Positions 16,961-26,196 are shown, numbered from the stretch's first letter. The stretch is DNA of 64,000 bases from Chryseobacterium sp. ZHDP1 (GCF_018603435.1 NZ_CP075682.1:1426001-1490000), one strand, 5' to 3'. The notes: generated from the letters alone by a model not told the origin. Numbers and translations are program-made.

Positions 16961-16996
16961 AAAAACCGTCCTGCAAATACTTGCAGGACGGTTTTT
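16961..16996 (-). terminator. Intrinsic terminator of the aminopeptidase gene
   Basis: A 16-bp perfect stem (16961-16976 with 16981-16996), loop ATAC, with A/T runs on both sides. It lies 18 bp after the aminopeptidase stop. Confidence 0.85.
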
Positions 16997-17013
16997 GAAT
17001 CTGTTTATTTTTT

Positions 17014-18783
17014 TTACAAAGGACTTACCAGTTCAAGGAACCAGTTTTTGACTTCTCCTTCTAAATATGGCGCAATTTTGTCTTCACATGTTTTGTGATA
17101 AGCATTCAGCCAGTTGATTTCTTCTTCAGAAAGAATTTCTTTCACAATGGTATCTTTAAAGAACGGACAAAATGTTAAAGTCTCAAATTCGTAGAAAGTA
17201 CCGTGAATGGTGGTTTCAGATTCTTTTACGGCAATCAGGTTTTCATGACGGATTCCGTATTCTCCTTCAAGATAATACCCCGGTTCGTTTGAGCAGACCA
17301 TTCCTACCAATAATTCCTGCGGATTCATATCTTTTCTGATGTTTTGCGGACCTTCGTGAACGTTCATAAAGCTTCCTACTCCATGTCCGGTTCCGTGGTT
17401 GTAATCTTTACCTTCCATCCAAAGCGGAAGTCTTGCAATCGCATCCAACTGAACCCCTCTTGTTCCCTTCGGGAATTTCACCATGGAAAGACGGATCAAA
17501 CCCTGTAAAACCAACGTAGAATTTCTTTTGAATTCTTCAGAAACCGCTCCTAAAGCTAAAGTTCTAGTAATATCGGTCGTCCCTTCAAGATACTGACCTC
17601 CGGAATCTACCAGAATACTTGCATCATTGGTAACTTCTTTGCTTCCTTCGCTTTTTGCAGAATAATGCATGATGGCTCCGTTGTCTTTGTATCCAACAAT
17701 GCTTCCGAAACTTTCGCCTACGAAATTCTCTCCTTCTGCACGGAAACCTCTCAGTTTTTCACCAATAGAATATTCGTTCATGGCTTCTTTTCCGGCGTTG
17801 TGAGTCAGCCAGTACAAGAATTTCACCATTGCAACGCCATCTCTTACCATTACTTTTCTGAAACCTTCAAGTTCGGTCTCGTTTTTCTGGGCTTTCATCA
17901 GATTTCCAGGAACCGGAGCTTTGATGAAATCGTTTTCAGATTTCAAAGCTTCAAAAATCGACTGGTTGCTGTTTGGAGAAACGAGAACTTTTTCGTTTTT
18001 AAATTCTTTCAGGCAATTGTAGAATTCTTCATAAGGCATCATTTTCACCCATGCTTCGTCCAGTTGTCTTCTGGCTTCTACTTCAAGTTTATCCAAATCT
18101 GTGAATAATTTCGCATCGTTTTTGGTGATGACGATATAGCCTAAAAACACAGGATTGCTTTCTACATCGCTTCCTCTTAAATTCAGCGTCCATGCTACAT
18201 CATCCAAGCTTGAAATGATATGTACCGTTGCCTCAATATCTTCCATTTTCTGGCGTATTGCAGCAATTTTATCCACAACGGATTTCCCTGCTCTTTCTAC
18301 AGGATGTACATATATCGGATTTTTAGAAGGCGTTCCTCTGTCTTTCCAGATTTCTTTCAGTAAAGGAAGGTCTTCAAGGGTAATATTTTTTGCACTTAAC
18401 TTCTGTGTTAAAAGTTCCCAGTTGGCGTGAGAAGTTGCCAAAGCATTTACCGCTACTTTCCCGTTTGAAGGAATTTCGGAAATGATCCAGTCGATATAAT
18501 GAGGTGTTCCCTCCATTCCGTCTTTGAAAAGATCGATTCCTGAACCAGCCAGCTCGATCGGAGCCTGTGTAAAATATCTTCCGTCTGTCCAGAGTCCCGC
18601 TTTATCTTTGGTAACTACCACAAAACCTGCAGAACCCAGAAATCCCGATAGCCATGCTCTCTCCTGCCATTCTTCCGGAAGATATTCGCTCATGTGAGGA
18701 TCTGCGGAATATACTATAAATGCATCAACATTATTTTTCTGCATTTCTTCACGAAGCGCAGCTACTTTTTCCTTTGAAGTCAT
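17014..18783 (-). CDS. Xaa-Pro aminopeptidase (M24B, aminopeptidase P family)
   Basis: A 589-residue metalloprotease that removes N-terminal residues preceding proline. Two creatinase-like N-terminal domains (about 5-310) precede the pita-bread M24 catalytic domain (about 315-525) and a C-terminal extension, as in eukaryotic-type cytosolic aminopeptidase P. Metal ligands are visible in ILVDSGGQYLEGTTDITRT (two Asp), NHGTGHGVGSFMNVHEGP (His), NEPGYYLEGEYGIRHEN (Glu) and the final Glu. No signal peptide is seen, so it is cytoplasmic. It is monocistronic with its own terminator. Confidence 0.93.
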   Translation of the reverse strand: MTSKEKVAALREEMQKNNVDAFIVYSADPHMSEYLPEEWQERAWLSGFLGSAGFVVVTKDKAGLWTDGRYFTQAPIELAGSGIDLFKDGMEGTPHYIDWIISEIPSNGKVAVNALATSHANWELLTQKLSAKNITLEDLPLLKEIWKDRGTPSKNPIYVHPVERAGKSVVDKIAAIRQKMEDIEATVHIISSLDDVAWTLNLRGSDVESNPVFLGYIVITKNDAKLFTDLDKLEVEARRQLDEAWVKMMPYEEFYNCLKEFKNEKVLVSPNSNQSIFEALKSENDFIKAPVPGNLMKAQKNETELEGFRKVMVRDGVAMVKFLYWLTHNAGKEAMNEYSIGEKLRGFRAEGENFVGESFGSIVGYKDNGAIMHYSAKSEGSKEVTNDASILVDSGGQYLEGTTDITRTLALGAVSEEFKRNSTLVLQGLIRLSMVKFPKGTRGVQLDAIARLPLWMEGKDYNHGTGHGVGSFMNVHEGPQNIRKDMNPQELLVGMVCSNEPGYYLEGEYGIRHENLIAVKESETTIHGTFYEFETLTFCPFFKDTIVKEILSEEEINWLNAYHKTCEDKIAPYLEGEVKNWFLELVSPL

Positions 18784-19201
18784 TTTATCTTAATTTTTTA
18801 AAGAGGTGAAGTTACGATTTTTTTGAGTTTTGAAGATGAAATTATTGTTGTTTTTAAACCGTTTCTGCATGATTGAACGTTTTTCTGTTCCATGTTATTC
18901 TTGATTTCCTGAAATGGCAAATATTTGTGGAACAGTAAACATCCTAGCCCGGATTGCAGCATTTGTCTGAGCTCGTTTCTTGATTTTTGGATTTGCGGCG
19001 GCTTCGCCGCCGCAAATCCAAAAATCAAGAAACAGCGAGTGCGGAAAGCCGGAAAAAGCTCCTAAAAAAAATCCTTTTAATGATGATAAAAAATCAGAAA
19101 TTTCGAATTACGGATAAGAAAACGATAATATTTAGATACCACAAAAATCAATTGTTGTTAAAATTTAACATTTTGGAAAGGTTATTGCTTACTTACAAAA
19201 T
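18784..19201. other. Divergent intergenic region
   Basis: A 418-bp region between the leftward aminopeptidase gene and a rightward membrane-protein gene. It carries the 28-bp-arm hairpin at 18975-19033. I see no small gene and no clear promoter apart from A/T-rich stretches. Confidence 0.5.
18975..19033. repeat. 59-bp perfect hairpin with TTC loop
   Basis: Left arm 18975-19002 and right arm 19006-19033 are perfectly complementary (28 bp) around the loop TTC. The inner part is GC-rich (GCGGCGGC/GCCGCCGC) and the outer part AT-rich. The core GGCGGCTTCGCCGCC is identical to that of the hairpin at 61709-61755. It lies between divergent genes, so it is not a terminator. Confidence 0.9.
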
Positions 19202-19639
19202 ATGGAAAGTCAGAATTACAAAAATCACAGGAAATTTTATCCGCCGCATCATTTCATCTATCTTCCATTGCTCTTGGGATTGGAGATATTCGGAGTTTAT
19301 AAAATCTTTAAAGATGAAACCAACCAACTGATCTGGATTTTGTTTTCCGCTGTTATCTTTCTTCTTTTCTACCTTGCCATTATGCTGAGACAGCATTATG
19401 CGCTGGTTCTTCAGAACCGATTGGTTCGGTTAGAATTTAAACAGAGGTATTACGAACTTTTCCAGCAGAGGTCTGATGAGGTTGAAAGCAGACTGAAATT
19501 TGACCAGATCGCTGCATTGAGATTTTCTTACGACGATGAATTTAAAGAACTTCTTTACAAAGCACTGAATGATAATATTTCGGGCGATGAGATCAAACGG
19601 TCTATAAAAAAATGGCGACCGGATCATCACAGAGTATAA
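19202..19639 (+). CDS. DUF6526-like membrane protein
   Basis: A 145-residue protein with two transmembrane helices (about 18-33 and 43-62), followed by a cytoplasmic helical tail (QNRLVRLEFKQRYYELFQQ, then FDQIAALRFSYDDEF). It resembles the DUF6526 family common in Bacteroidota; the function is unknown. A small lipoprotein/membrane gene (19669) and the topoisomerase IB gene (19849) follow on the same strand with short gaps and may be cotranscribed. Confidence 0.75.
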   Translation: MESQNYKNHRKFYPPHHFIYLPLLLGLEIFGVYKIFKDETNQLIWILFSAVIFLLFYLAIMLRQHYALVLQNRLVRLEFKQRYYELFQQRSDEVESRLKFDQIAALRFSYDDEFKELLYKALNDNISGDEIKRSIKKWRPDHHRV

Positions 19640-19668
19640 AATAACAAACACCAAATAATAAATTAATC

Positions 19669-19836
19669 ATGAAAAAATGGAGCTTATACAGCATGACCGC
19701 ATTGTGTCTGCTGACTTTAACAAGCTGCGAAGCAGTAGAAACGATCTTTAAAGCAGGAATGTGGTGGGGAATTATCGTAGTAGTCGCCGTAATAGCTATT
19801 ATCTTATGGCTGTTTTCAAGGGGTAGGAACTCTTAA
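19669..19836 (+). CDS. Small lipoprotein-like membrane peptide (55 aa)
   Basis: A 55-residue ORF starting MKKWSLYSMTALCLLTLTSCEA, with a lipobox-like LTSC at residues 17-20. A second hydrophobic helix (WWGIIVVVAVIAIILWLF) and a positive end follow. It probably sits in the membrane as a lipid-anchored or two-span peptide. It lies between the DUF6526-like and topoisomerase IB genes on the same strand (13 bp before the latter). The function is not recognised. Confidence 0.65.
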   Translation: MKKWSLYSMTALCLLTLTSCEAVETIFKAGMWWGIIVVVAVIAIILWLFSRGRNS

Positions 19837-19848
19837 CCAAATCATCGT

Positions 19849-20952
19849 ATGGAAAATTCAGACCTAGAACTCATCTCACATCTGAAGCCTTCGAAGATCG
19901 TAAAAATTATGAAAGATCCGGTAGCCTCTGCAAAGGCGGTACATCTTATATATACCACCGATGCAGAAACGGCCGGAATTACCCGGAAGAAGACCGGAAA
20001 AAAATATTCTTACTACAGAGATGGCGAAAAGATCAGGGATAAAGAAGAAATCACAAGAATTAACAAACTGGTAATTCCTCCGGCTTGGGAAAATGTATGG
20101 ATCTGTGCGCTGGACAACGGACATCTTCAGGCGACAGGTTTCGATGTTAAAAAACGAAAACAATACCGTTATCATCCGCTTTGGAGTGCCCTGAGAAATC
20201 ACACAAAGTTTTACAGAATGCTTCAGTTCGGGTATGCTTTACCGGATATCCGTCTTCAGGTGGAGAAAGATTTAGCCTTAAGAAATTTTGAAAAAAGAAA
20301 GATTCTTGCACTGATCGTAAGTTTAATGCAGAGAACCAACATAAGAATTGGCAATAATGCGTATGAAAAATTGTATGGTTCTTTCGGTTTAACGACTTTA
20401 AAGGAGAAACATGTTCAGGTTAAAGGACAGAAAATAACTTTTCATTTTAAAGGAAAAAAAGGCGTAATGCATGATATTGATCTGAAAAGCAGAAGGCTTT
20501 CCAGACTTGTACAGAAATGCAAAGACATTCCCGGAAGAGAGCTTTTTCAGTATATTGATGATGAAGGAAACCGCCATACTGTAGACTCCGGAATGGTAAA
20601 CGACTATATTAAAGAAATCAGCGGTGAAGATTTTACGGCGAAAGATTTCAGAACGTGGTCGGGAACCGTAAATGCTCTGATTGCTTTTAAGGAAATCGGC
20701 TATGCAGAAACCCATACAGAATACAAGAAAAAAGTGAAAGAAGCCCTTGAAATAGTTGCTTCCCATCTTGGAAATACAAGTACGGTATGCAGAAAATATT
20801 ATGTACATCCTTTGGTTATTAATCTGTATGAAAACAACACCATCAAAAAGTATCTTGATGAGCTTGAACAAATAGAGGAAAATGATGGTAAAGCAGATCT
20901 CACTCAGGAAGAAAAATTAGTTTTAAAAATTTTAGAAACTGAGAAAATGTAG
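19849..20952 (+). CDS. DNA topoisomerase IB
   Basis: A 367-residue bacterial (poxvirus-like) type IB topoisomerase, which relaxes supercoils through a 3'-phosphotyrosine intermediate. The N-terminal domain carries GKKYSYYRDGEKIRD and the phrase IPPAWENVWIC. The catalytic domain includes RIGNNAYEKLYGSFGLTTL (catalytic Arg region), FRTWSGTV and, near the end, STVCRKYYVHP with the nucleophilic Tyr. The length is normal, with a short acidic C-terminal tail. These enzymes are scattered in bacteria and often acquired, but the context here is chromosomal. Confidence 0.94.
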   Translation: MENSDLELISHLKPSKIVKIMKDPVASAKAVHLIYTTDAETAGITRKKTGKKYSYYRDGEKIRDKEEITRINKLVIPPAWENVWICALDNGHLQATGFDVKKRKQYRYHPLWSALRNHTKFYRMLQFGYALPDIRLQVEKDLALRNFEKRKILALIVSLMQRTNIRIGNNAYEKLYGSFGLTTLKEKHVQVKGQKITFHFKGKKGVMHDIDLKSRRLSRLVQKCKDIPGRELFQYIDDEGNRHTVDSGMVNDYIKEISGEDFTAKDFRTWSGTVNALIAFKEIGYAETHTEYKKKVKEALEIVASHLGNTSTVCRKYYVHPLVINLYENNTIKKYLDELEQIEENDGKADLTQEEKLVLKILETEKM

Positions 20953-21020
20953 GGAATTAAAAATTATTTTGAAAGCAGCGCGCAAATAATAATTTAGTAT
21001 TAAATTTGCTGAAGTAAAGT

Positions 21021-21416
21021 TTGCAAAAGATGAATATTATAAAGCCTAAACTGTTTGTTATAACATTATTTCTGCTTATAATTTCTGCATTTGTAACTTT
21101 TATTTTCATACCGCAACCATTTAAAATTCAGGGAGGATCTTGCTACCAAGGAATTGCAGTATTTTTCACAAATATTATTATGATATTTTGCTTAATGATG
21201 TTATCAATATCATTCTTTTTAGCATTTATTGGTCGAAATAAAATTGCACTTATCATTTCTTATTTTTCATTATTTTGCTGGATATTTTGGGCTTTTGTTA
21301 GCTCTACAAAGTACCCAATGCAAGGATTGTTATATTTTTCATTCTTTAGCTTTGCAAATTTTCTAAGTATATTTTATCTCATAAAAGCTAAAGAAGTACG
21401 AAATCAAAAAGAATAG
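21021..21416 (+). CDS. Small integral membrane protein of unknown function
   Basis: A 131-residue protein with four predicted membrane helices (about 8-28, 44-68, 74-92 and 98-122) and no recognised domain. ATG codons at 21021 and 21030 (MNIIKPKLF) are both possible starts; I cannot decide between them. It stands alone between topoisomerase IB and pruA. The composition is AT-rich compared with its neighbours. Confidence 0.6.
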   Translation: MQKMNIIKPKLFVITLFLLIISAFVTFIFIPQPFKIQGGSCYQGIAVFFTNIIMIFCLMMLSISFFLAFIGRNKIALIISYFSLFCWIFWAFVSSTKYPMQGLLYFSFFSFANFLSIFYLIKAKEVRNQKE

Positions 21417-21518
21417 AATTTTCATTAATCTTTTATGATAATTCAATCATAATAATCATATTGAAATTAACACAGAGTTCCACAGTAATATTCATTATTG
21501 CCCTAAAATAAATTGTTG

Positions 21519-21526
21519 TAAATTTG
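21519..21526 (+). promoter_or_regulatory. -7 element (TAAATTTG) of pruA
   Basis: TAAATTTG fits TAnnTTTG and lies 33 bp before the pruA start, giving a leader of about 25 nt. No clear -33 TTTG is seen. Confidence 0.45.
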
Positions 21527-21558
21527 TATCATTAGCAAATAAAAAATATACAACTAAT

Positions 21559-23184
21559 ATGTCTAAAGCAATTTCGCAAGTACCATTTGCAGTAAACGAG
21601 CCCGTAAATTCGTATGCACCGGGAACTCCGGAAGTAAAAAGTCTGATCGCCCAGTACAAAAAAATGTGGGCAGAAAAGATCGAAATCCCAATGATCATCA
21701 ATGGTGAAGAAGTAAAAACAGGAGATAAAGTTCAGCTTCAGTCGCCTCAGGATCATGCGCACAATTTCGGATTTTATCACAGAGGAACCATGCAGCATGT
21801 AGATGATGCGATAAACGCTGCGCTGGCTGCGAAAAAAGAATGGAACGAGCTTGGATGGGAACACCGTGCTGCCATTTTCTTAAAAGCGGCTGATCTTTTG
21901 GCAGGACCTTACAGAGACGTTATTAATGCAGCAACGATGATCGGACAGTCTAAAAATGTTCATCAGGCTGAAATTGATTCTGCTTGTGAATTCATTGATT
22001 TCTTAAGATTCAACGTAGAATTTATGACGGAAATGTATTCTGAACAGCCGGTTTCTGACGCAGGAATCTGGAACAGAGTGGAATACAGACCATTGGAAGG
22101 ATTCTGTTTTGCGGTAACTCCTTTCAACTTTACAGCGATTTCAGGAAATTTACCGACCTGTATGGCAATGCTTGGAAACGTAGTGGTTTGGAAGCCTTCT
22201 GATAAACAGGTTTATTCCGCAAAAGTAATCATGGATGTTCTTACGGAAGCAGGTCTTCCAAAAGGGGTTATCAACATGATCTTCACGGATGGAAAAGAAA
22301 CGGCTGAGAAAGTTTTGGCACACAGAGATTTTGCAGGGCTTCACTTTACAGGTTCTACAAAAGTGTTCCAGGGAATGTGGAAAATGATCGGAGACAATAT
22401 TCATAATTACAGAACATATCCAAGAATTGTTGGAGAAACCGGAGGGAAAGATTTCGTAATTGCGCATCCTTCTGCAAACGTAGAAGCAGTGGCAACTGCT
22501 TTAGTAAGAGGAGCTTTCGAATATCAGGGACAGAAATGTTCTGCGGCTTCAAGAGCGTATATTCCTCAGTCTCTTTGGGCAGATGTGAAAAAAGTAATGG
22601 AAACTCAGATCGCTTCCATCAAAATCGGTTCTCCTGAAGATCCTTCTAACTTTGTAAATGCAGTAATTGACAAAAATTCTTTCGAAAAATGTAAAGGATA
22701 TATTGAAAGAGCGAATGCTTCAGATGAAGCAAACGTTGTAATCGGCGGTAAAACAGACGATTCTAAAGGCTGGTTTGTACACCCTACTGTTATTGAAACT
22801 ACAAATCCTCAGTACGAAAGTATGGTTGAGGAAATCTTCGGGCCAATCTTATCTGTTTATGTTTATGAAGATGCAAAATGGGCTGAAACTTTACAGTTGG
22901 TAGATTCTTCTTCACCATATTCTTTAACGGGGTCTGTTTTCGCACAGGACAGATATGCGGTAAATGAAGCATTCAAAGCATTGGAAAATGCATCCGGAAA
23001 CTTCTACATCAACGATAAACCTACAGGAGCCGTTGTTGGTCAGCAGCCTTTCGGTGGCGGCAGAGCTTCAGGAACAAATGATAAAGCAGGTTCTAAAATG
23101 AACTTATTGAGATGGACTTCTGTAAGATCTATCAAAGAAACTTTTGTATCTCCTAAAGATTACAAATATCCATATTTAGGATAA
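21559..23184 (+). CDS. pruA: 1-pyrroline-5-carboxylate (L-glutamate gamma-semialdehyde) dehydrogenase
   Basis: A 541-residue aldehyde dehydrogenase that oxidises glutamate gamma-semialdehyde to glutamate with NAD+, the second step of proline breakdown. It has the family features: AVTPFNFTAISGNL (cofactor loop), VGETGGKDFV (general-base Glu), YQGQKCSAASRAY (catalytic Cys), and the C-terminal GQQPFGGGRASGTNDK. Length fits the stand-alone PruA form, not the PutA fusion. It is monocistronic with a strong terminator; no proline dehydrogenase is nearby. Confidence 0.95.
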   Translation: MSKAISQVPFAVNEPVNSYAPGTPEVKSLIAQYKKMWAEKIEIPMIINGEEVKTGDKVQLQSPQDHAHNFGFYHRGTMQHVDDAINAALAAKKEWNELGWEHRAAIFLKAADLLAGPYRDVINAATMIGQSKNVHQAEIDSACEFIDFLRFNVEFMTEMYSEQPVSDAGIWNRVEYRPLEGFCFAVTPFNFTAISGNLPTCMAMLGNVVVWKPSDKQVYSAKVIMDVLTEAGLPKGVINMIFTDGKETAEKVLAHRDFAGLHFTGSTKVFQGMWKMIGDNIHNYRTYPRIVGETGGKDFVIAHPSANVEAVATALVRGAFEYQGQKCSAASRAYIPQSLWADVKKVMETQIASIKIGSPEDPSNFVNAVIDKNSFEKCKGYIERANASDEANVVIGGKTDDSKGWFVHPTVIETTNPQYESMVEEIFGPILSVYVYEDAKWAETLQLVDSSSPYSLTGSVFAQDRYAVNEAFKALENASGNFYINDKPTGAVVGQQPFGGGRASGTNDKAGSKMNLLRWTSVRSIKETFVSPKDYKYPYLG

Positions 23185-23221
23185 TCATTAATGAACAATA
23201 CCTAATTGTTGTTCTTATATC

Positions 23222-23257
23222 AAAACAGCCCCGGAATTTCGGTTTCGGGGCTGTTTT
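23222..23257 (+). terminator. Intrinsic terminator of pruA
   Basis: AAAACAGCCCC pairs with GGGGCTGTTTT, extended by inner pairs, followed by a T-rich tract; it begins 38 bp after the pruA stop. Confidence 0.85.
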
Positions 23258-23392
23258 ATTTATTTAAATCCTGTACCAAAATAATTTATTAACAAAATTT
23301 AATTGATTTTATTGATACTTTAATATTCATATTACCTTATCGGAACAATTCTTGAACTGTAAATAACCTATTCACACCAAAAATAAAATATT

Positions 23393-23602
23393 ATGAAAAA
23401 GTTATTGTTAATGGCAACAGTCGGAATTTTTGCAGTAAGCTGCGGTACGAAAGAATCTTCCATGTCGACAACCAACTCAGATTCTGTAAGAGCAGATAAT
23501 ACAAGAACTGCAGCACCTGCCACAACAGACACAATGTCTACCGCGAGAACAAATCCTGACAGCATGAAGATGAAAATGGATTCAGCTAACACTATTAAAT
23601 AA
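23393..23602 (+). CDS. Small putative lipoprotein, Ser/Thr-rich
   Basis: A 69-residue protein with a lipoprotein signal, MKKLLLMATVGIFAVSC (Cys17), and a polar tail rich in Ser, Thr, Asp and Met without a domain. It should be lipid-anchored in an envelope membrane. It resembles the neighbouring 68-residue lipoprotein at 23770 in design (short signal, Ser/Thr/Lys tail, repeated DS and KMK motifs), so the two are likely a diverged pair. The function is unknown. Confidence 0.68.
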   Translation: MKKLLLMATVGIFAVSCGTKESSMSTTNSDSVRADNTRTAAPATTDTMSTARTNPDSMKMKMDSANTIK

Positions 23603-23627
23603 CAACAACATTTAAGGTACAGTCTAA

Positions 23628-23655
23628 TAATCCTCGGAAAATATTCTGAGGATTA
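23628..23655 (+). terminator. Weak hairpin terminator
   Basis: TAATCCTC (23628-23635) pairs with GAGGATTA (23648-23655), followed by TTTGT. It lies 26 bp after the lipoprotein gene. Confidence 0.5.
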
Positions 23656-23679
23656 TTTGTATCAGAATTTTAAAAGTTT

Positions 23680-23728
23680 CTTTTTACTTTTTACTTTTTA
23701 CTTTTTACTTTTTACTTTTTACTTTTTA
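23680..23728 (+). repeat. Seven tandem CTTTTTA heptamers next to a promoter
   Basis: CTTTTTA is repeated seven times without interruption. It ends 6 bp before the -7 element TATATTTG of the next lipoprotein gene, so it occupies the place of the -33 box and upstream region. Perfect short repeats of this kind change copy number by slippage. Confidence 0.85.
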
Positions 23729-23734
23729 AATCAT

Positions 23735-23742
23735 TATATTTG
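23735..23742 (+). promoter_or_regulatory. -7 element (TATATTTG) abutting the heptamer repeat
   Basis: A consensus Bacteroidota -7 element, 28 bp before the start of the 68-residue lipoprotein gene. The T-rich heptamer array replaces the normal -33 region. Confidence 0.5.
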
Positions 23743-23769
23743 ATATACACTAAACATTAAAAATTTACT

Positions 23770-23976
23770 ATGAAAAAATTATGGATTTCCGCCATTTTAG
23801 GATTGCTCTTTTTAGGAAGCTGTGCCGACAAAAAAGAAAACAGGGAAGAATTTAAAGAAGAACACAATAAAGATTCTTTAAGAAACAGAATGGGAGATTC
23901 TGCCGTTGCTAATTCAGAAAATACAACACCTTCAGACAGTACAAAAACTGCTTCAGATTCAACAAAAATGAAATAA
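23770..23976 (+). CDS. Small putative lipoprotein, charged
   Basis: A 68-residue protein with a lipoprotein signal, MKKLWISAILGLLFLGSC (Cys18), and a highly charged tail ending SDSTKTASDSTKMK. No domain is recognised. Its promoter region is bounded by the CTTTTTA repeat array, so expression may vary between cells. The design is similar to the lipoprotein at 23393. Convergent with the collar-type protein gene at 24069, separated by a hairpin terminator. Confidence 0.68.
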   Translation: MKKLWISAILGLLFLGSCADKKENREEFKEEHNKDSLRNRMGDSAVANSENTTPSDSTKTASDSTKMK

Positions 23977-23980
23977 AAAA

Positions 23981-24008
23981 ACAAAACCGCGGAAATCTGC
24001 GGTTTTGT
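23981..24008. terminator. Hairpin terminator between convergent genes
   Basis: ACAAAACCGC (23981-23990) pairs with GCGGTTTTGT (23999-24008), 8-nt loop. It can serve the small lipoprotein gene, and possibly the convergent gene on the other strand. Confidence 0.65.
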
Positions 24009-24068
24009 ACTTAAAAAAACTTGACTGAAAAAAACCGGGCAATCACCCCGATTGTATTGTTAGGAAGA

Positions 24069-24959
24069 TTATTCTCCCAGATAAATAAACGTATTCACCA
24101 CCAGATAAGCAGACCGGTTGTCGATAGATTTTCCTCCGCCTCCTGTAGAAATGGTTGCTGTTCCTGCCACAGTATGCATATGCGCTCCTGCAGGTGCTGT
24201 ATTGTTCAGCATTCCGATACCGCCCCATGCTGTTGATCCTCCATCTGGAACATAACCTCCTGAACTGTTGTTAACGGTAGTTCCGCCCAGCAAAAAACCG
24301 CCTTCTGTGGAAGAATGGGTATGAGATCCCGCACTTTGTGCAACGCCGTTTACAGGTCCGAAAAGGGTGATATTCGGTAGATTAGACTGCAGAATTCCGA
24401 AATGGTTTTCGCCTCCTGTTGTGCCTAGAACTTCTCCGTTGGCTCTGGATTTTAAAACCCGGTCTCTGGAATCCGGCAGATTATCCGTGAATCCTAAACT
24501 TGCCGCTGCTGTCTGGCTCGCAGGTGAAAGTACAGAAATACTTCTTCCGTCCAAAAGATACCAACCTGCGTGATCTGTCTTTTTTACAGAAGTTTTAATA
24601 TCCCCGATGTTCTTGCTGTTTAATGATTTTTCATCACCAAGCATGAGTTTCTGCCAGATTGTACCATCAAAATAATACAATCCCTGAGAATCTACCCTGT
24701 TGGTTTTTGAAGTGATTGAAGTTACCGGTGATGTTACATACACTATAGTTCCGGCGTGTGCGCTTGAATATCTGAAATCTCCCGCTCTCAGCTGATCTCC
24801 TGTTAATCTCGGCGGCAAAATACCCTCCGCAGTGGAGCCATCGCTGTTTTTGGCGACTACATCCAAACTCGTTATAGGATTAGCTGTATTGATCCCGATC
24901 TGCGAAAGCGCAAAATTAGATCCTACAGTAGCCATAACGACTGTAAAAATTGTTCTCAT
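24069..24959 (-). CDS. Secreted tail-collar-type protein
   Basis: A 296-residue exported protein. A signal peptide ends near ALSQIGINTANP, a beginning typical of Bacteroidota surface proteins with trimeric fibre-like N-termini. A middle phrase (GLYYFDGTIWQKL) is shared with the 451-residue protein at 28144. The C-terminal half resembles phage tail-collar domains: GDIKTSVKK, GWYLLDGRSI, SHTHSSTEGG, HMHTVAGT, ending YLVVNTFIYLGE. It is probably a surface fibre; no chaperone or phage gene is adjacent. The role is not known. Confidence 0.7.
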   Translation of the reverse strand: MRTIFTVVMATVGSNFALSQIGINTANPITSLDVVAKNSDGSTAEGILPPRLTGDQLRAGDFRYSSAHAGTIVYVTSPVTSITSKTNRVDSQGLYYFDGTIWQKLMLGDEKSLNSKNIGDIKTSVKKTDHAGWYLLDGRSISVLSPASQTAAASLGFTDNLPDSRDRVLKSRANGEVLGTTGGENHFGILQSNLPNITLFGPVNGVAQSAGSHTHSSTEGGFLLGGTTVNNSSGGYVPDGGSTAWGGIGMLNNTAPAGAHMHTVAGTATISTGGGGKSIDNRSAYLVVNTFIYLGE

Positions 24960-25208
24960 CCGTTTAATTCGTTACTAGTTAATGTTTCATGGTTTGGTGC
25001 AAAATATCGGTTACATATTTTACAACATTGCTAGCGGCATTATTAGTTTTAGTGTTTAGGTGCAGCAGTACGGCTTTATTTTTCCGAAAAAAATTCTGAT
25101 AACTGCAGTAGTAACAGCTATCCCGTAAAACTGGCGCAAATATAATGCACCCAATAGTTTCTGAGAAAAGAAAGGTTATCTGTTTTCAGGAAAATGAAAA
25201 GAAACCCA

Positions 25209-25943
25209 TTATCGTAACTGATCATTTTCACGAAAACCAAAAATATTATCCTCCTGATTTTCAACATCTAATAATTTAATATATACGGAAGGCGAATGAT
25301 CTGTCATCTGTTTAAAAACGGAAGCAAACTTGCTGTGAGAAGAAAATCCGCACTCTTCAGCGAGGATGCTGATCTTATATTGACGGTATTTTTCGTCATT
25401 AATAAGCTTATCGACGATGTAATTTATCCGTAAACGATTGATGTATGTTTTAAAATCCGAATTTTTATGGCGGTTGATGAGGTGCGAAAGATACTTCGTA
25501 TTGGTATTTAATTCTCCTGCAAGAAAGGAAAGAGACATATTCTTATTCGTGAAGGAAGTTCCCTTTTCAAAATCATCCAAAAGTTCCAGAAGTTTCGCTT
25601 CGGTTTCGGAAGTCATCGGAGATTCTGCTTTTTTCCTGTCTTTTTCATTCTCGCTGCGATGAATTTCTTCTACGGAAATATTGATAAAATCTTTGTAAGG
25701 ATTCTCAGGAGGGAAATCTCCATCCGCAACAAAAGCCTGCCGATGGTTTCTGAGAATATTTCTGATTCTTGCAAGCTGTTTTTTCTGTTTCGATCTGAAA
25801 TGAAGAAATAACCCAATTAAAGCAGAACATAAGACAATAATGACAACATTCTTGGCAAAATTTATCGTTTCATGATGCTCATGTATGGTAACCGGAAAAA
25901 TATTGACCAGTAGTAATAAAAACTGGTGGAAACTATTAGACAT
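25209..25943 (-). CDS. Membrane-anchored AraC-family regulator
   Basis: A 244-residue protein with one N-terminal membrane helix (about 30-48, VVIIVLCSALIGLFLHF), a linker, and a C-terminal AraC/XylS double helix-turn-helix (about 130-230; SFLAGELNTNTKYLSHLINRH and AEECGFSSHSKFASVFKQMT). The long TPR sensor of related Bacteroidota regulators is missing. It may regulate the collar-type protein gene next to it on the same strand. The signal is unknown. Confidence 0.82.
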   Translation of the reverse strand: MSNSFHQFLLLLVNIFPVTIHEHHETINFAKNVVIIVLCSALIGLFLHFRSKQKKQLARIRNILRNHRQAFVADGDFPPENPYKDFINISVEEIHRSENEKDRKKAESPMTSETEAKLLELLDDFEKGTSFTNKNMSLSFLAGELNTNTKYLSHLINRHKNSDFKTYINRLRINYIVDKLINDEKYRQYKISILAEECGFSSHSKFASVFKQMTDHSPSVYIKLLDVENQEDNIFGFRENDQLR

Positions 25944-26196
25944 ACTTCAACAAATTATTATCCTTGTTATAATAATTCATCATTTTCATGGGGTGTCTTT
26001 TTGTTTTTCACAAAACTAAGAATAATTTATTTTTTAATAAAATTTAATACTTCCAATTAATTCGATAGGTAAAACGAAAATATTTACTGTTTTTAATAAG
26101 ATATCCGTTCCTGTTTTAACCTGAAATTAAAAAAATAATCAAAACAACGTTGTAACTATTTCTCTCCTGAAAAGACTTATTTATTAACATAATTAT

